A stretch of 64,000 bases of DNA from Tepidisphaera sp. (GCA_016124375.1 WGNV01000001.1:467093-531092); one strand, 5' to 3'; counted from the first letter of the stretch, positions 35,736 through 44,438 are shown. The notes: generated by a model not told the origin, from the sequence alone. Numbers and translations are program-made.

Positions 35736-37178
35736 TTGAAGGGCCTAGAACCGCGGCAGCATCTGAAGTTGGTGGAGGCGATGACGGCCTTGGACACCCA
35801 TCCCGACCAACGGCTCGACGCGCGCGTCATCGTGCTCGGACGCACGGGGCTCGAAAGCGCCCTGCGCACCGACCCCAACATCGAGCTCATCCGCGTCAGC
35901 GACCCGATGGAAGCCATCGGCGAACTGGGCCACCCCGACGCCATCGCCCGCCCGGCCCCCGCCGTCGTCGTCGTCGGGCCCAATCACCCCGACCTTGGGG
36001 GCGACAAGGGCCAGATGTTCATCGAACAGCTCCGCATGGTCAACCCTCAGGTCGTCGTGCTGGGCGTGACCAAAGGCGACCATCGCCCATTCGACGGCGC
36101 CGTCGCGCCCGACGCCAAGGTCGATCAGATCCGGGCGGCCGTGCGCTGGCGCCCCGGGCTTGCCCCGCCCGTCGCCATCGACACCCGGACCTCGGTGGCC
36201 GAGATGGTCGACGGGCTGCTGCCTCTGGACGAACCCGAGCCCGGCACCACGCCCCGCCCGGAACGCCCCGAAACGCCGCGCGCCGACGCCCGCACCGACA
36301 TCAAGCCCGGCGGCTTCGGCTCGCCCAAGCCGCAGGCGGACTCCGCCCGCGTGCCGGGAGACGAAGCCCTGTGCGTCCTCATGTTGCGCGGGCAAGACCC
36401 CCTGGGCGTCTGCGTCGCGCTCATCCGCGAACGCCTGAGCGATCCCTCGGTCGAGTTTGTGACCCCGGTCGCCGACGCCTCACCCCAGGGTGTGCCCGTG
36501 GTGTGGGAGGGCGCGTGCTTCGGGCACCTCAAGAGCGCCCGCAGCGAAGCCGCGGCTCTCGCGCCCCACGCCCGCTGGCTCGCCGGCTGGCTGCGACTGC
36601 GTGACCAGCAAAACCAGCTCCGAGCCGCGGCGTTCACCGATCCGCTCACCGGCGCCTGGAACCGGCGCTACTTCGACCGCTTCATCGCCTCGGCCATCGA
36701 GCAGGCCCGCGCCGGGCGACAGCCGGTCACGGTGCTGGTCTTCGACATCGACAACTTCAAGCAGTACAACGATCAGTACGGGCACGACGCGGGCGACGAG
36801 ATCCTGCGCGAGACCGTCCGCCTGCTGCGCAGCACGATTCGGCCCACCGACCGCGTCTGCCGCGTGGGGGGCGATGAGTTCGCTGTGGTCTTCTTCGAGC
36901 CCCAGGGCCCGCGCCAAGAAGGCAGCAAGCACCCCAGCAGCGTCTTCGCCATCGCCCAGCGCTTCCAGCAGCAGATCCTGAAGCACCACTTCCCCAAGTT
37001 GCTCAACTGCGCCCCGGGCACGCTCACCATCTCGGGCGGTCTGGCCACCTTCCCCTGGGACGGCAACACCCCCGCCGAACTGCTCGGCAAGGCCGACCAG
37101 CTCGCCATGGCCAGCAAGCGCCAGGGCAAAAACGCCATCACCATCGGCCCGGGCGCGATGAAAATGATGAGCGAGTAG
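35736..37178 (+). CDS. diguanylate cyclase (GGDEF) with degenerate receiver-like N-terminus
   Basis: It makes cyclic di-GMP from two GTP. The 480-residue protein has an N-terminal receiver-like region (about 20-150; RVIVLGRTG, PAVVVVGPNHPD), a second regulatory region (about 190-290) and a C-terminal GGDEF domain (about 300-470) with intact active site GGDEF (378-382) and a product-inhibition I-site RPTD (369-372). The TTG at 35736 has GAGAGG nine bases upstream and a stop at 35706 excludes anything longer; ATG 35781 is possible. Preceded by a folded leader RNA. Confidence 0.92.
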   Translation: MKGLEPRQHLKLVEAMTALDTHPDQRLDARVIVLGRTGLESALRTDPNIELIRVSDPMEAIGELGHPDAIARPAPAVVVVGPNHPDLGGDKGQMFIEQLRMVNPQVVVLGVTKGDHRPFDGAVAPDAKVDQIRAAVRWRPGLAPPVAIDTRTSVAEMVDGLLPLDEPEPGTTPRPERPETPRADARTDIKPGGFGSPKPQADSARVPGDEALCVLMLRGQDPLGVCVALIRERLSDPSVEFVTPVADASPQGVPVVWEGACFGHLKSARSEAAALAPHARWLAGWLRLRDQQNQLRAAAFTDPLTGAWNRRYFDRFIASAIEQARAGRQPVTVLVFDIDNFKQYNDQYGHDAGDEILRETVRLLRSTIRPTDRVCRVGGDEFAVVFFEPQGPRQEGSKHPSSVFAIAQRFQQQILKHHFPKLLNCAPGTLTISGGLATFPWDGNTPAELLGKADQLAMASKRQGKNAITIGPGAMKMMSE

Positions 37179-37246
37179 CTGCGACGCCGGCCTGGCTCCG
37201 GCCGGGCCCCCCGAAAGCTGAAACCCAGCCCGGCGTGCTCGCCTCT

Positions 37247-37252
37247 TATCAT
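37247..37252 (+). promoter_or_regulatory. candidate -10 box for leaderless coaD transcript
   Basis: TATCAT ends eight bases before the coaD ATG at 37261, with no Shine-Dalgarno sequence between. A start of transcription about seven bases downstream would coincide almost exactly with the ATG. Confidence 0.55.
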
Positions 37253-37260
37253 TCCGCGGA

Positions 37261-37824
37261 ATGACCCGCCACCTCGCCATCTATCCCGGCTCGTTCGACC
37301 CCATCACCCTCGGGCACCTCGACGTGATCGCCCGCGGGCGCACGCTCTTTGATGAGCTGATCGTCGCGGTCGGGCGAAACCCCGGCAAGGACCCGCTCTT
37401 CACCCTCGACGAACGCGTCGACATGGCCCGCGAGCTTGTCCACCAGATGGTGAGCGAAAAGCCCGGCGCGCCCGTCAGCGTCCGCCCCTTCTCCGGCCTC
37501 ACCGTCGACTTCGCCCGCAGCGCCGGGGCCAACGTGCTCCTTCGCGGCGTGCGCAACCTCAGCGATCTCCAGTACGAAGTCCAGCAGGCCGTCACCAATC
37601 GCGAAGTTGCCGGGCTCGAGACCGCTTTTGTCGTCGCCGGGCAGAGCTTTGCGTACACCTCGTCCAGCCTCATCAAGCAGATCGCCGCCATGAGCGATGA
37701 CCTCACCAAGCTGGCCGCGATGGTGCCCCCGTTGGTCGTCGAGCGCCTCGCGGCCAAGAAGCGCGAGCGCCACCCCGCGCTCGAAGCCCTGCGGGCCGCA
37801 CGCCCCGAAGGGAGCGACGCATGA
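37261..37824 (+). CDS. coaD: phosphopantetheine adenylyltransferase
   Basis: It adenylylates 4'-phosphopantetheine to dephospho-CoA, the fourth step of CoA synthesis. The nucleotidyltransferase signature YPGSFDPITLGHLDVI (about residues 8-23) and later VLLRGVRNLSDLQYE and FAYTSSSLIKQIA match the family. At 187 residues it is about 25 longer than usual owing to a basic C-terminal tail (RLAAKKRERHPALEALRAARP). Its TGA overlaps the ATG of the P-type ATPase (ATGA, 37821-37824), so the two are translationally coupled, although there is no obvious metabolic link. Confidence 0.95.
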   Translation: MTRHLAIYPGSFDPITLGHLDVIARGRTLFDELIVAVGRNPGKDPLFTLDERVDMARELVHQMVSEKPGAPVSVRPFSGLTVDFARSAGANVLLRGVRNLSDLQYEVQQAVTNREVAGLETAFVVAGQSFAYTSSSLIKQIAAMSDDLTKLAAMVPPLVVERLAAKKRERHPALEALRAARPEGSDA

Positions 37825-39905
37825 GCACCTGCGCCCCCGGTCAGGCCTGCGACACGTCCCCCGCGCTCCAGGCGCCCGAGCAACGCGGCATCTTCACGCC
37901 CCGGCGCGCCCTCTACGGCGCCATCATCGCCGGCGTGCTGCTCGGGCTGGGCGTCATCCTCACCCACCTGGGTGTGCCCTGGGCCGGCAGCGTCGGGCGG
38001 GTGTGCGTGTGGGTCAGCCTGGGCGTGGGCATGGTCTATGGCGGCAAGGCCGCGCTCGAAGCCCTGGGTGAAAAGAGTTTCGACATCGATGTGTTGATGG
38101 CCGTCGGCGCCGGTCTGGCGGCCTACATCGGACACGCCGAAGAGGGCGCGCTGCTGCTGTTCCTGTTCACGCTTTCGGGCGCGCTCGAAGACCTCGCCAT
38201 GCAGCGCACGAGCCGCGAGATCAGCGCCTTGCACAAGCTGATGCCCACCGAGGCCCTGGTGTGGCGCGATGGCGCGTGGGTGCAAGCCGCGGCCGGCGAA
38301 CTCGTCGCGGGCGACAAAGTGAAAATCCGGCCGGGCGAACGCGTGCCCGCCGACGCGCGACTGGACACCGGCGAAACCGCGCTCGACCAATCCGCCATTA
38401 CCGGCGAATCCATGCCCCGCAGCGTGAAGCCGGGGGACGAACTCTTCGCTGGCACCATCAACGTCGATGAACCCGTCGAGGCCACCGTGCTGCGCCCCGT
38501 GCGCGAATCGAGCCTGCAGCGGATCATGGACCTGGTGACCACCGCCCGCGAGCAGCGCGAGCCCGTGCAGCGATTCATCGATCGCGTGAATCAGCCCTAC
38601 GCCATCGGCGTCATGGTCATCAGCGCCGTCGTCGCGATGGTGTGGTGGCAGGCCCTGGGCCGCCCTTTCACGGATTCGCTCTACGTCGCCATCACCCTGC
38701 TCATCGTCGCTTCGCCCTGCGCCCTGGTCATCGCGACCCCCACTGCCACGCTCGCGGCGATCGCCCGGGCCGCCCGGGGCGGCGTGCTCTTCAAGGGCGG
38801 GCAAACCATCGAACGCCTCGCCCGCACCCGCTGCGTGTGCTTCGACAAAACCGGCACGCTCACCCACGGCCGCCCGACGCTGTATGAGGTGCACCCGGTC
38901 GCATGGTCGGACGGCAAGGAACTGCTGGCCATCGCGGCCGCGCTGGAGGCCGACAGCACCCACCCGATCGCCGTCGCCATCCGCGAAGCCGCCGAACAGC
39001 GGGGCGTTTCGCCCGCCAGCGTCGACAAGCTCAACCACGTCGTCGCCCGGGGCATCCAGGGCCAGCACCAGGGCGCCCCGGTGCGCCTGGGCAGCTACTC
39101 GTTCACCGAGCCTCTGATCCCGGTGTGTTTCCGAAATCGCGTCAAAGAGGTTCTGGGCAAGATCCAAAGCCGCGGGCACGTCGCCGTGGTCATCGCCCGG
39201 GCCGCGACGGGCGACGACACGCCCGACGACCCGACCGACGACGCGTCGGGCGAGGCGGCTGTCCTCATCATGGCCGACTCGGTGCGTCCGGGCGCGACCG
39301 AACTGGTGCGCGACCTGCACAGCCTGGGCGTGAAGCCGGTGCGGATGTTGACGGGCGACAACGCGCTCACCGCCGGGCGAATCGGCCAGGGGCTGGGCAT
39401 CGATCAGGTCGACGCCGAGCTGCTGCCCGACGACAAGCTGCGCATCGTGGGCGAGATGAAGCGGACCTATGGCAATGTCGCGTTCATCGGCGACGGCGTG
39501 AACGACGCGCCGGCCCTGGCCGCGGCCGACATCGCGCTGGCCATCGGCACCATCGGCACCGCCGCCGCCCTCGAAAATGCCGACGCCGTGCTCCTGGCCG
39601 ACGACCTGGCCACCTTCCCCTGGGCGATTCGATTGGCCCGGCGCGCCCGCCAGACCGTGGCGGTCAACGTCACCTTCGCACTGGGCATCATCGTCGTGAT
39701 GAGCGCCAGCGTGCTGATCGCCTCGGCCCTGCACCGGGAGATTCCCCTGTCCATCGGGGTGCTCGCCCACGAGGGGGGCACGGTGCTGGTGGTGCTCAAT
39801 TCCTTGCGAATTTTGGGTTTTTCAGATAAATCCCGGGAAAATACTGAAATCTCCCAACATTTGGGAAGAATGAGGGTACAAAAGGTCGCATCATCATCCG
39901 GATGA
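37821..39905 (+). CDS. P1B-4-type metal-transporting ATPase
   Basis: The 694-residue protein has actuator TGES (194-197), the metal-site SPC (298-300), phosphorylation site DKTGT (342-346), the catalytic P and N domains and a C-terminal membrane segment with HEGGT (650-654). SPC plus HEGGT defines subgroup P1B-4, whose members export Co2+, Fe2+ or Zn2+. There is no N-terminal HMA domain; the short N-terminus has two Cys (MSTCAPGQAC). The last 28 codons (after about residue 666) lie in strikingly AT-rich DNA. The ATG overlaps the coaD stop. The Rrf2 gene follows. Which metal is exported is not fixed by the sequence; Fe2+ or Co2+ is most likely. Confidence 0.9.
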   Translation: MSTCAPGQACDTSPALQAPEQRGIFTPRRALYGAIIAGVLLGLGVILTHLGVPWAGSVGRVCVWVSLGVGMVYGGKAALEALGEKSFDIDVLMAVGAGLAAYIGHAEEGALLLFLFTLSGALEDLAMQRTSREISALHKLMPTEALVWRDGAWVQAAAGELVAGDKVKIRPGERVPADARLDTGETALDQSAITGESMPRSVKPGDELFAGTINVDEPVEATVLRPVRESSLQRIMDLVTTAREQREPVQRFIDRVNQPYAIGVMVISAVVAMVWWQALGRPFTDSLYVAITLLIVASPCALVIATPTATLAAIARAARGGVLFKGGQTIERLARTRCVCFDKTGTLTHGRPTLYEVHPVAWSDGKELLAIAAALEADSTHPIAVAIREAAEQRGVSPASVDKLNHVVARGIQGQHQGAPVRLGSYSFTEPLIPVCFRNRVKEVLGKIQSRGHVAVVIARAATGDDTPDDPTDDASGEAAVLIMADSVRPGATELVRDLHSLGVKPVRMLTGDNALTAGRIGQGLGIDQVDAELLPDDKLRIVGEMKRTYGNVAFIGDGVNDAPALAAADIALAIGTIGTAAALENADAVLLADDLATFPWAIRLARRARQTVAVNVTFALGIIVVMSASVLIASALHREIPLSIGVLAHEGGTVLVVLNSLRILGFSDKSRENTEISQHLGRMRVQKVASSSG

Positions 39906-39906
39906 T
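39893..39906. promoter_or_regulatory. palindrome overlapping the ATPase stop codon
   Basis: ATCATCCGGATGAT is a perfect 14-base palindrome, spanning the ATPase stop. It lies just upstream of the promoter for the Rrf2 gene, so it could be an operator. A separate hairpin, TCCCAA-CAT-TTGGGA, is at 39852-39866. Confidence 0.4.
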
Positions 39907-39926
39907 TGCAAAAATTGATTCGACCA

Positions 39927-39955
39927 TTGACAGTTCGCGTTCGAATAAGTACGGT
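39927..39955 (+). promoter_or_regulatory. sigma70-like promoter with flanking inverted repeat, upstream of Rrf2 gene
   Basis: TTGACA (39927-39932) and TACGGT (39950-39955) are 17 bases apart, the best match to a housekeeping promoter in the window. ATTCGA (39918-39923) and TCGAAT (39941-39946) form an inverted repeat straddling the -35 box, a plausible binding site for the Rrf2 protein encoded just downstream (autoregulation inferred). Confidence 0.65.
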
Positions 39956-40102
39956 CAGTGAGTGGCCTTGTGTCGGTTTGTGTGAACTTGGGCGGCTTGT
40001 AAGCCTGTCAAAGCTGCCTGATCCCCCAGGGTCAATGCACCGACAAGGCACGCCGGAATGCTCGGGCCCGAATGGCGCGGGAGCGAGCGGGAGCCAAAGC
40101 GA

Positions 40103-40567
40103 ATGTTCTCAGTGACCACTGAATATGCGTTGCGTGTGATGACGGCGCTCGCCATGTCGCCCGATAACCTGGTGCCGACTGGTTCCCTGGCGGAGCTCAC
40201 CAAGATTCCGAGCAACTACCTGGCCAAGGTGTTGCAGCAGCTTGCCGGCGCCGGCCTGGTGACCGGGCGGCGGGGCGTGGGGGGCGGCTATCGACTCTCC
40301 CGCCCGGCGGCCAACATCCGCCTGATCGAGATCATCCAGACCGTGGGCAGCCTGCAACGGATCACCACCTGTCCGCTGGGCCTGGAGAGTCACGGGCCAA
40401 ACCTCTGCCCGCTGCATCGCACGATCGACCGGGCCGCCCAGACGCTGATCGAGCTGTTCGACGGCGTCACGCTGCAGAACCTGATCGATGACCCGAACTC
40501 CCCGAATCGCCCGCTGTGCGAAACGGTGACGACGGTGCCCTTGACGATGAACGGCGTGTCGCACTAA
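40103..40567 (+). CDS. Rrf2-family transcriptional regulator
   Basis: The 154-residue protein begins MFSVTTEYALRVMTALA, the family's first helix, followed by a winged-helix with LTKIPSNYLAKVLQQLAGAG and GGYRLSRPA. The C-terminal half carries Cys in CPLGLESHGPNLCPLH and a third, later, in LCETV, so it may hold an Fe-S cluster or respond to redox or metal; the spacing differs from IscR (three Cys within 13 residues). ATG 40103 with GGGAG nine bases upstream is preferred over 40058. It sits between a metal ATPase and lysS, behind its own promoter. Confidence 0.88.
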   Translation: MFSVTTEYALRVMTALAMSPDNLVPTGSLAELTKIPSNYLAKVLQQLAGAGLVTGRRGVGGGYRLSRPAANIRLIEIIQTVGSLQRITTCPLGLESHGPNLCPLHRTIDRAAQTLIELFDGVTLQNLIDDPNSPNRPLCETVTTVPLTMNGVSH

Positions 40568-40660
40568 CTGACGGGTTCGCGGCGTCCATACTCTGGCATC
40601 AAGATCGCGGCCGCGCGGGAGGTGAGACCCGGCGTGCCCGCATCTGGTTCGGAGTAAGGC

Positions 40661-42265
40661 ATGAGCGATGCAGCAACGCCCGATGGCCAGACCAGCGCCG
40701 AGGGTCTTCACAAGCTCCAGGAACAACGCCGCCACAACCGCGAGGCCCTGCGGGCCCTGGGCTTTGAGCCCTACGGCTCGGCCGAGCGGGGCCTGACCCC
40801 CCTTCGCGAGGCCAAGGCCCGCTACGACGAGGCGGCCGACAAGGATCACCAGGCCAACGGCAAGACGCCCGGCTTCCAGGACAATCGCCCGCAGGTGTCG
40901 GTCGCCGGGCGCGTCATGCTGCTGCGCGACAACGGCAAGCTCATCTGGGCCACCCTGCGAGACGCGGGGGGCGACCTGCAAGTGGCCATCAGCGCCCGCG
41001 ACGTGCCCGAGGCGGACTTCAAGGCCGCCAAGCTGTTTGACCTGGGCGACATCATCGTGGTGACCGGGCGGCTCATGAAGACCAAGACGGGCGAGGTGAC
41101 GGTGTGGGCGAGCGCCGCCCGCCCCGCGGCCAAGAGCCTGACGCCCCCGCCCGCCAAGCACGACGGCCTTACCGACATCGAACTGCGCTATCGCCAGCGA
41201 TATGTCGACCTGTGGGCCAACCCCGAGACGCTGCAGGTCTTTGAACTTCGCTCGCGCATCGTCAGCGGCGTGCGCCGATTCATGGAGCAGCGGGGGTACC
41301 TCGAGGTCGAGACGCCGATGCTCCAGACCCTGGCGGGGGGAGCCGCGGCCAGGCCGTTCGTCACGCACATGAACGCCCTGGACATCAGCTTGTTCATGCG
41401 CATCGCCCCCGAGCTCTACCTGAAGCGACTCCTGGTCGGCGGCATGCCCCGCGTCTTCGAGATCAATCGCAACTTCCGCAACGAGGGCCTGGACAAGCAG
41501 CACAACCCCGAGTTCACCATGCTCGAGGCGTACCACGCCTTCGGCGATGTCGATACCGTCATGGAACTCACCGAGAGCCTGATCCGCGACGGGGCGGCGA
41601 TCGTGCGCGATACGCTGGCCGCGACCGGCGGCACCCCGCCAACGGGCGACATCGTCCTGCCCTTCGGCGAACTCAACATCAACTACTCCAAGCCCTTCGA
41701 GCGGGTCAGCTACGGGCAGCTCTTCGCCAAGGCCTATGGCTTTGAGATGACTGACACGGCCCGGGCCCGGGCGCTGCTGAAGGAACGAATCCCCAAGCAC
41801 GCTTCGGCCGTCGACGCGATGGATCCCTGGCTGGTGGTGAACGAACTCTTCGAGGACAAGCAGCACGGGGGCGAGGCCCAGCTCGACCACAGCCGCCCCA
41901 CCTTCATCACCGATTACCCCAGCGCCATCTCGCCCCTCACCCGCCCCAAGCGCGACAACCCGGCGCTGGCCGACCGGGCGGACCTCTTCATCGCGGGCAT
42001 GGAGATCGCCCCGCACTACACCGAGTTGAATGACCCGGACATTCAAGAGGCCAAGTTCAAGGAGCAACTGACCGGCCTGGACGCCGACAAGAACGCCGAG
42101 GAAAACACCTTCCGCACGATGGACCACGACTTCCTGCGAGCGCTCAAGGTGGGCATGCCCCCGGCCGGCGGCATGGGCCTGGGCATCGATCGCCTGGTGA
42201 TGCTGCTGACCAACCAGCGCACCATCCGCGACGTGGTGCTGTTCCCGCTGATGAGGCCGGAGTAG
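40661..42265 (+). CDS. lysS: lysyl-tRNA synthetase, class II
   Basis: It charges tRNA(Lys). The 534-residue protein has an N-terminal OB-fold anticodon-binding domain (about 60-170) and a class II catalytic core with motif 2 FRNEGLDKQHNPEFTMLEAY and motif 3 GMGLGIDRLVMLL near the C-terminus, the usual LysS arrangement and length. The ATG has GGAG upstream (GGAGTAAGGC). It follows the Rrf2 gene by 93 bases and may share its promoter. Confidence 0.96.
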   Translation: MSDAATPDGQTSAEGLHKLQEQRRHNREALRALGFEPYGSAERGLTPLREAKARYDEAADKDHQANGKTPGFQDNRPQVSVAGRVMLLRDNGKLIWATLRDAGGDLQVAISARDVPEADFKAAKLFDLGDIIVVTGRLMKTKTGEVTVWASAARPAAKSLTPPPAKHDGLTDIELRYRQRYVDLWANPETLQVFELRSRIVSGVRRFMEQRGYLEVETPMLQTLAGGAAARPFVTHMNALDISLFMRIAPELYLKRLLVGGMPRVFEINRNFRNEGLDKQHNPEFTMLEAYHAFGDVDTVMELTESLIRDGAAIVRDTLAATGGTPPTGDIVLPFGELNINYSKPFERVSYGQLFAKAYGFEMTDTARARALLKERIPKHASAVDAMDPWLVVNELFEDKQHGGEAQLDHSRPTFITDYPSAISPLTRPKRDNPALADRADLFIAGMEIAPHYTELNDPDIQEAKFKEQLTGLDADKNAEENTFRTMDHDFLRALKVGMPPAGGMGLGIDRLVMLLTNQRTIRDVVLFPLMRPE

Positions 42266-42346
42266 CCGCGACGCGATGTTCACGCCCGGGGTGAGCGGCG
42301 CGAAGGCCGAGAAGGTCTGGGCGTGGCGGCGCCCTGGAAGAAGAGT

Positions 42347-42445
42347 TTCACCACAGAGGCGCAGAGGCACAGAGAAGAACGGAAAGAAGAGCAGAGAAAG
42401 AGCAGAACGAAGATGCGCCGAGAAAGAGGAGGAAGAGGAGACCGG
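42347..42445 (+). repeat. dispersed purine-rich repeat, copy B
   Basis: The block starts TTCACCA, has GCAGAGGCACAGAGAAGAA in common with copy A on the other strand at 23253-23334, and ends GGAAGAGGAGACCGG like copy A. The two are about 19 kb apart. Copy B is 99 bases, copy A 82, differing by indels in the AG-rich middle. Confidence 0.75.
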
Positions 42446-42495
42446 AATCAGGAAGGAGCGAATCCCTGATCCACGTTCCGAAACTTCTTCTCTTC

Positions 42496-42517
42496 TGAAC
42501 TTCGTCTCTTCGTCTCT
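42496..42517 (-). repeat. 8-base-unit repeat (GAGACGAA) shared with 58772-58793
   Basis: On the minus strand this reads AGAGACGAAGAGACGAAGTT then CA, two and a half copies of an 8-base unit. The identical 22 bases occur on the plus strand at 58772-58793, 16 kb away. Confidence 0.75.
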
Positions 42518-42539
42518 TCGGCACTCCGTCTCTTCTTCC

Positions 42540-44426
42540 TCACGCCTGCAGCGCCTGCATCTTGGGCTGCGACTCGATGTACTTCTCGTGCACCGCCTTG
42601 TAGTGCTTGCGGTACATCGCGTCGCACTGCTCGGGGGTGGGGAACTTCTCGCTGAAGCCGGGGGACGAGACGTCCAGCGTGCGCCGGGCCGCGCCGATCA
42701 GGTGCGCCATCAGCGTGCGGGGGTCTTCCGCCCCCACCGCCACGCGCACCGTCGTCGGCGAGATGCCCGCGGCTTTCAGCGCCTGATCGCTCATCTCGCT
42801 GTGGCTGGTGATCGCCGGGCACAGCACCACGGTGTTGGGTTGGCCCAGGCTCACTTGGTGCCCGAAGATGGGATCGAGGCAATCAAAGAACCTCTTGAAG
42901 GCCTCGCGGTCGATGGTCGGGCGCTGGCCACCCTTTCCCTCGAAGTCGAACGTGAAGAGCGGGGCCGGGAAGCCCAGGTACAGGCACTTCTCGCGGATCG
43001 CGGCGTTCTCGTTGCCGGCGGCCGCGGCACACTTGACGTTCACGCCCGGGTGCGTCGCCAAAAACTCGACAAACGTGAGCGTGTTGATCACCTTGGTGAG
43101 CATGCGCATCTCGAGCGTGTGCATGCCGTTGAGCACTTCATAGCACTTGTCGCTGTCAAGGAACGCGCCCTTGACGTAATACACGTTCCAGAACAGCGTC
43201 TCATCCCAGTTGTAGGTGCGCTTGGTACCATCGGGCGCCGTGCCCAAGACGCTCTCGTGCTTGCCCATGAACATGCGCTCGTTGCGCCCGATGACGACGC
43301 CGGCAGTTGTGCTGCCGTGGCCCGACAGGTCCTTGGTGTAGCTGTGGATGATGAAGTCGGGCCGCTCGAGCGCGTCGGTCTTCTGCAGCGGGCGATGCAG
43401 GAAGGGCGTGCCCACCGTGCTGTCGCAGATGACGGTGAGCCCGCGCGCGTGGGCCTCTTTGCAGATCGCCGGCACGTCCAGCACATAGCCGTGCGGGTTG
43501 CACGGGCTCTCGAGGTACACGTACACGTGGCGTCCGTCGGCCAGGCGATCGGCGTTGTCTTTCTTGACCTGCTCGAGCGCCTTCACGAAGTCCGCGGCCG
43601 TGAACCCGTCGAAGAAGTTCACGCTCACATCAAGGTTGCTCTTCTTGGCGTACCAGTCGTGCATGAGCTGATACACGCCGCCGTAGACATTGCGGCTGGC
43701 CAAAATGATGTCGCGATGCCCGACGAGGTGGCTCAAGATCGCGTCCACCGCCGCCATCCCGCTGTTGAAGTTCCACGCGAAGTATTCGGCCGCGTACGGC
43801 CCGGCTTCGAGGTCCACGATGTGGTTCGCCAGGCTCACGTTGGTGGGGTTGAGCAGGCGCGAGTAGACCTCGAGCATCAGCTCCTTGCCCTCGAAGGCGT
43901 CCGCCACCCACTCGGCGCAGGCGTAGATGTACGTCGCAGTCCGCGTGATCACCGGCTTAGCGGCAAACAACGCCGTCACGTTGTCGAAGATCGGGTAAGG
44001 CCCCTTGGGCAGGCGCTGACTGGTGCTCGTCACCAGGCTCTGATAGGTGCTGCGGAACGGGTGCTGCAGCGTGTCGAGAATCTTGGCGAGCTGGAAGCAC
44101 AGGAACTTCTGAGCCGCGAACCGGGCGATGCGGTCTTCGCGGGGCAGGTTGGCGAGTTCCCGCACCCCCACTTCCCACAGGCGCTGCATGTCGGCGTGCC
44201 CGCTGTACAGATGCCCGGCCAGGTCGCCCAGCACCTGCCCATAGTCGCTGGCGGGGTCGATGCCGAAGTGGGCGAGTTGCTCGCTCACCAGCCCGGCGAC
44301 GTCATGGGCCTGCGTCGTCTTGCGCCTGGGTGAAATCTCCCGCGCCAGCGCAAACTCGCTCTTGGGCGTGTGGGCGTGCGAAGGACCATTGGCGTGGGCC
44401 GGATTGTGGGCGTGGTGCGTGCTCAT
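42540..44426 (-). CDS. PLP-dependent enzyme of the Cys/Met metabolism (fold type I) family, long form
   Basis: The 628-residue protein is far longer than typical cystathionine gamma-synthase-type enzymes (about 400). The PLP Schiff-base Lys is Lys365 in SYTKDLSGHGS; PLP-phosphate contacts and AEWVADAFEGKELMLEVYSR-type substrate motifs (about 190-210) are visible. An N-terminal extension includes a His-rich segment (MSTHHAHNPAHANGPSHAH) that might bind metal. Substrate not assigned; cystathionine, homocysteine or methionine chemistry is possible. TACAGT (44433-44438) lies six bases before the ATG. It diverges from the S41-like gene. Confidence 0.85.
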   Translation of the reverse strand: MSTHHAHNPAHANGPSHAHTPKSEFALAREISPRRKTTQAHDVAGLVSEQLAHFGIDPASDYGQVLGDLAGHLYSGHADMQRLWEVGVRELANLPREDRIARFAAQKFLCFQLAKILDTLQHPFRSTYQSLVTSTSQRLPKGPYPIFDNVTALFAAKPVITRTATYIYACAEWVADAFEGKELMLEVYSRLLNPTNVSLANHIVDLEAGPYAAEYFAWNFNSGMAAVDAILSHLVGHRDIILASRNVYGGVYQLMHDWYAKKSNLDVSVNFFDGFTAADFVKALEQVKKDNADRLADGRHVYVYLESPCNPHGYVLDVPAICKEAHARGLTVICDSTVGTPFLHRPLQKTDALERPDFIIHSYTKDLSGHGSTTAGVVIGRNERMFMGKHESVLGTAPDGTKRTYNWDETLFWNVYYVKGAFLDSDKCYEVLNGMHTLEMRMLTKVINTLTFVEFLATHPGVNVKCAAAAGNENAAIREKCLYLGFPAPLFTFDFEGKGGQRPTIDREAFKRFFDCLDPIFGHQVSLGQPNTVVLCPAITSHSEMSDQALKAAGISPTTVRVAVGAEDPRTLMAHLIGAARRTLDVSSPGFSEKFPTPEQCDAMYRKHYKAVHEKYIESQPKMQALQA

Positions 44427-44432
44427 GGAGCA

Positions 44433-44438
44433 ACTGTA
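44433..44438 (-). promoter_or_regulatory. candidate extended -10 box for the PLP enzyme gene
   Basis: On the minus strand TGATACAGT contains TG-N-TACAGT, an extended -10. It ends six bases before the ATG at 44426, consistent with a leaderless mRNA. Confidence 0.5.

Larger units (their letters stand above)
42266..42539. other. 274-base intergenic region made mostly of repeats
   Basis: Between lysS and the convergent PLP enzyme gene lies purine-rich sequence. It holds copy B of the dispersed repeat (42347-42445) and an 8-base-unit repeat (42496-42517). No gene is seen. Confidence 0.6.
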
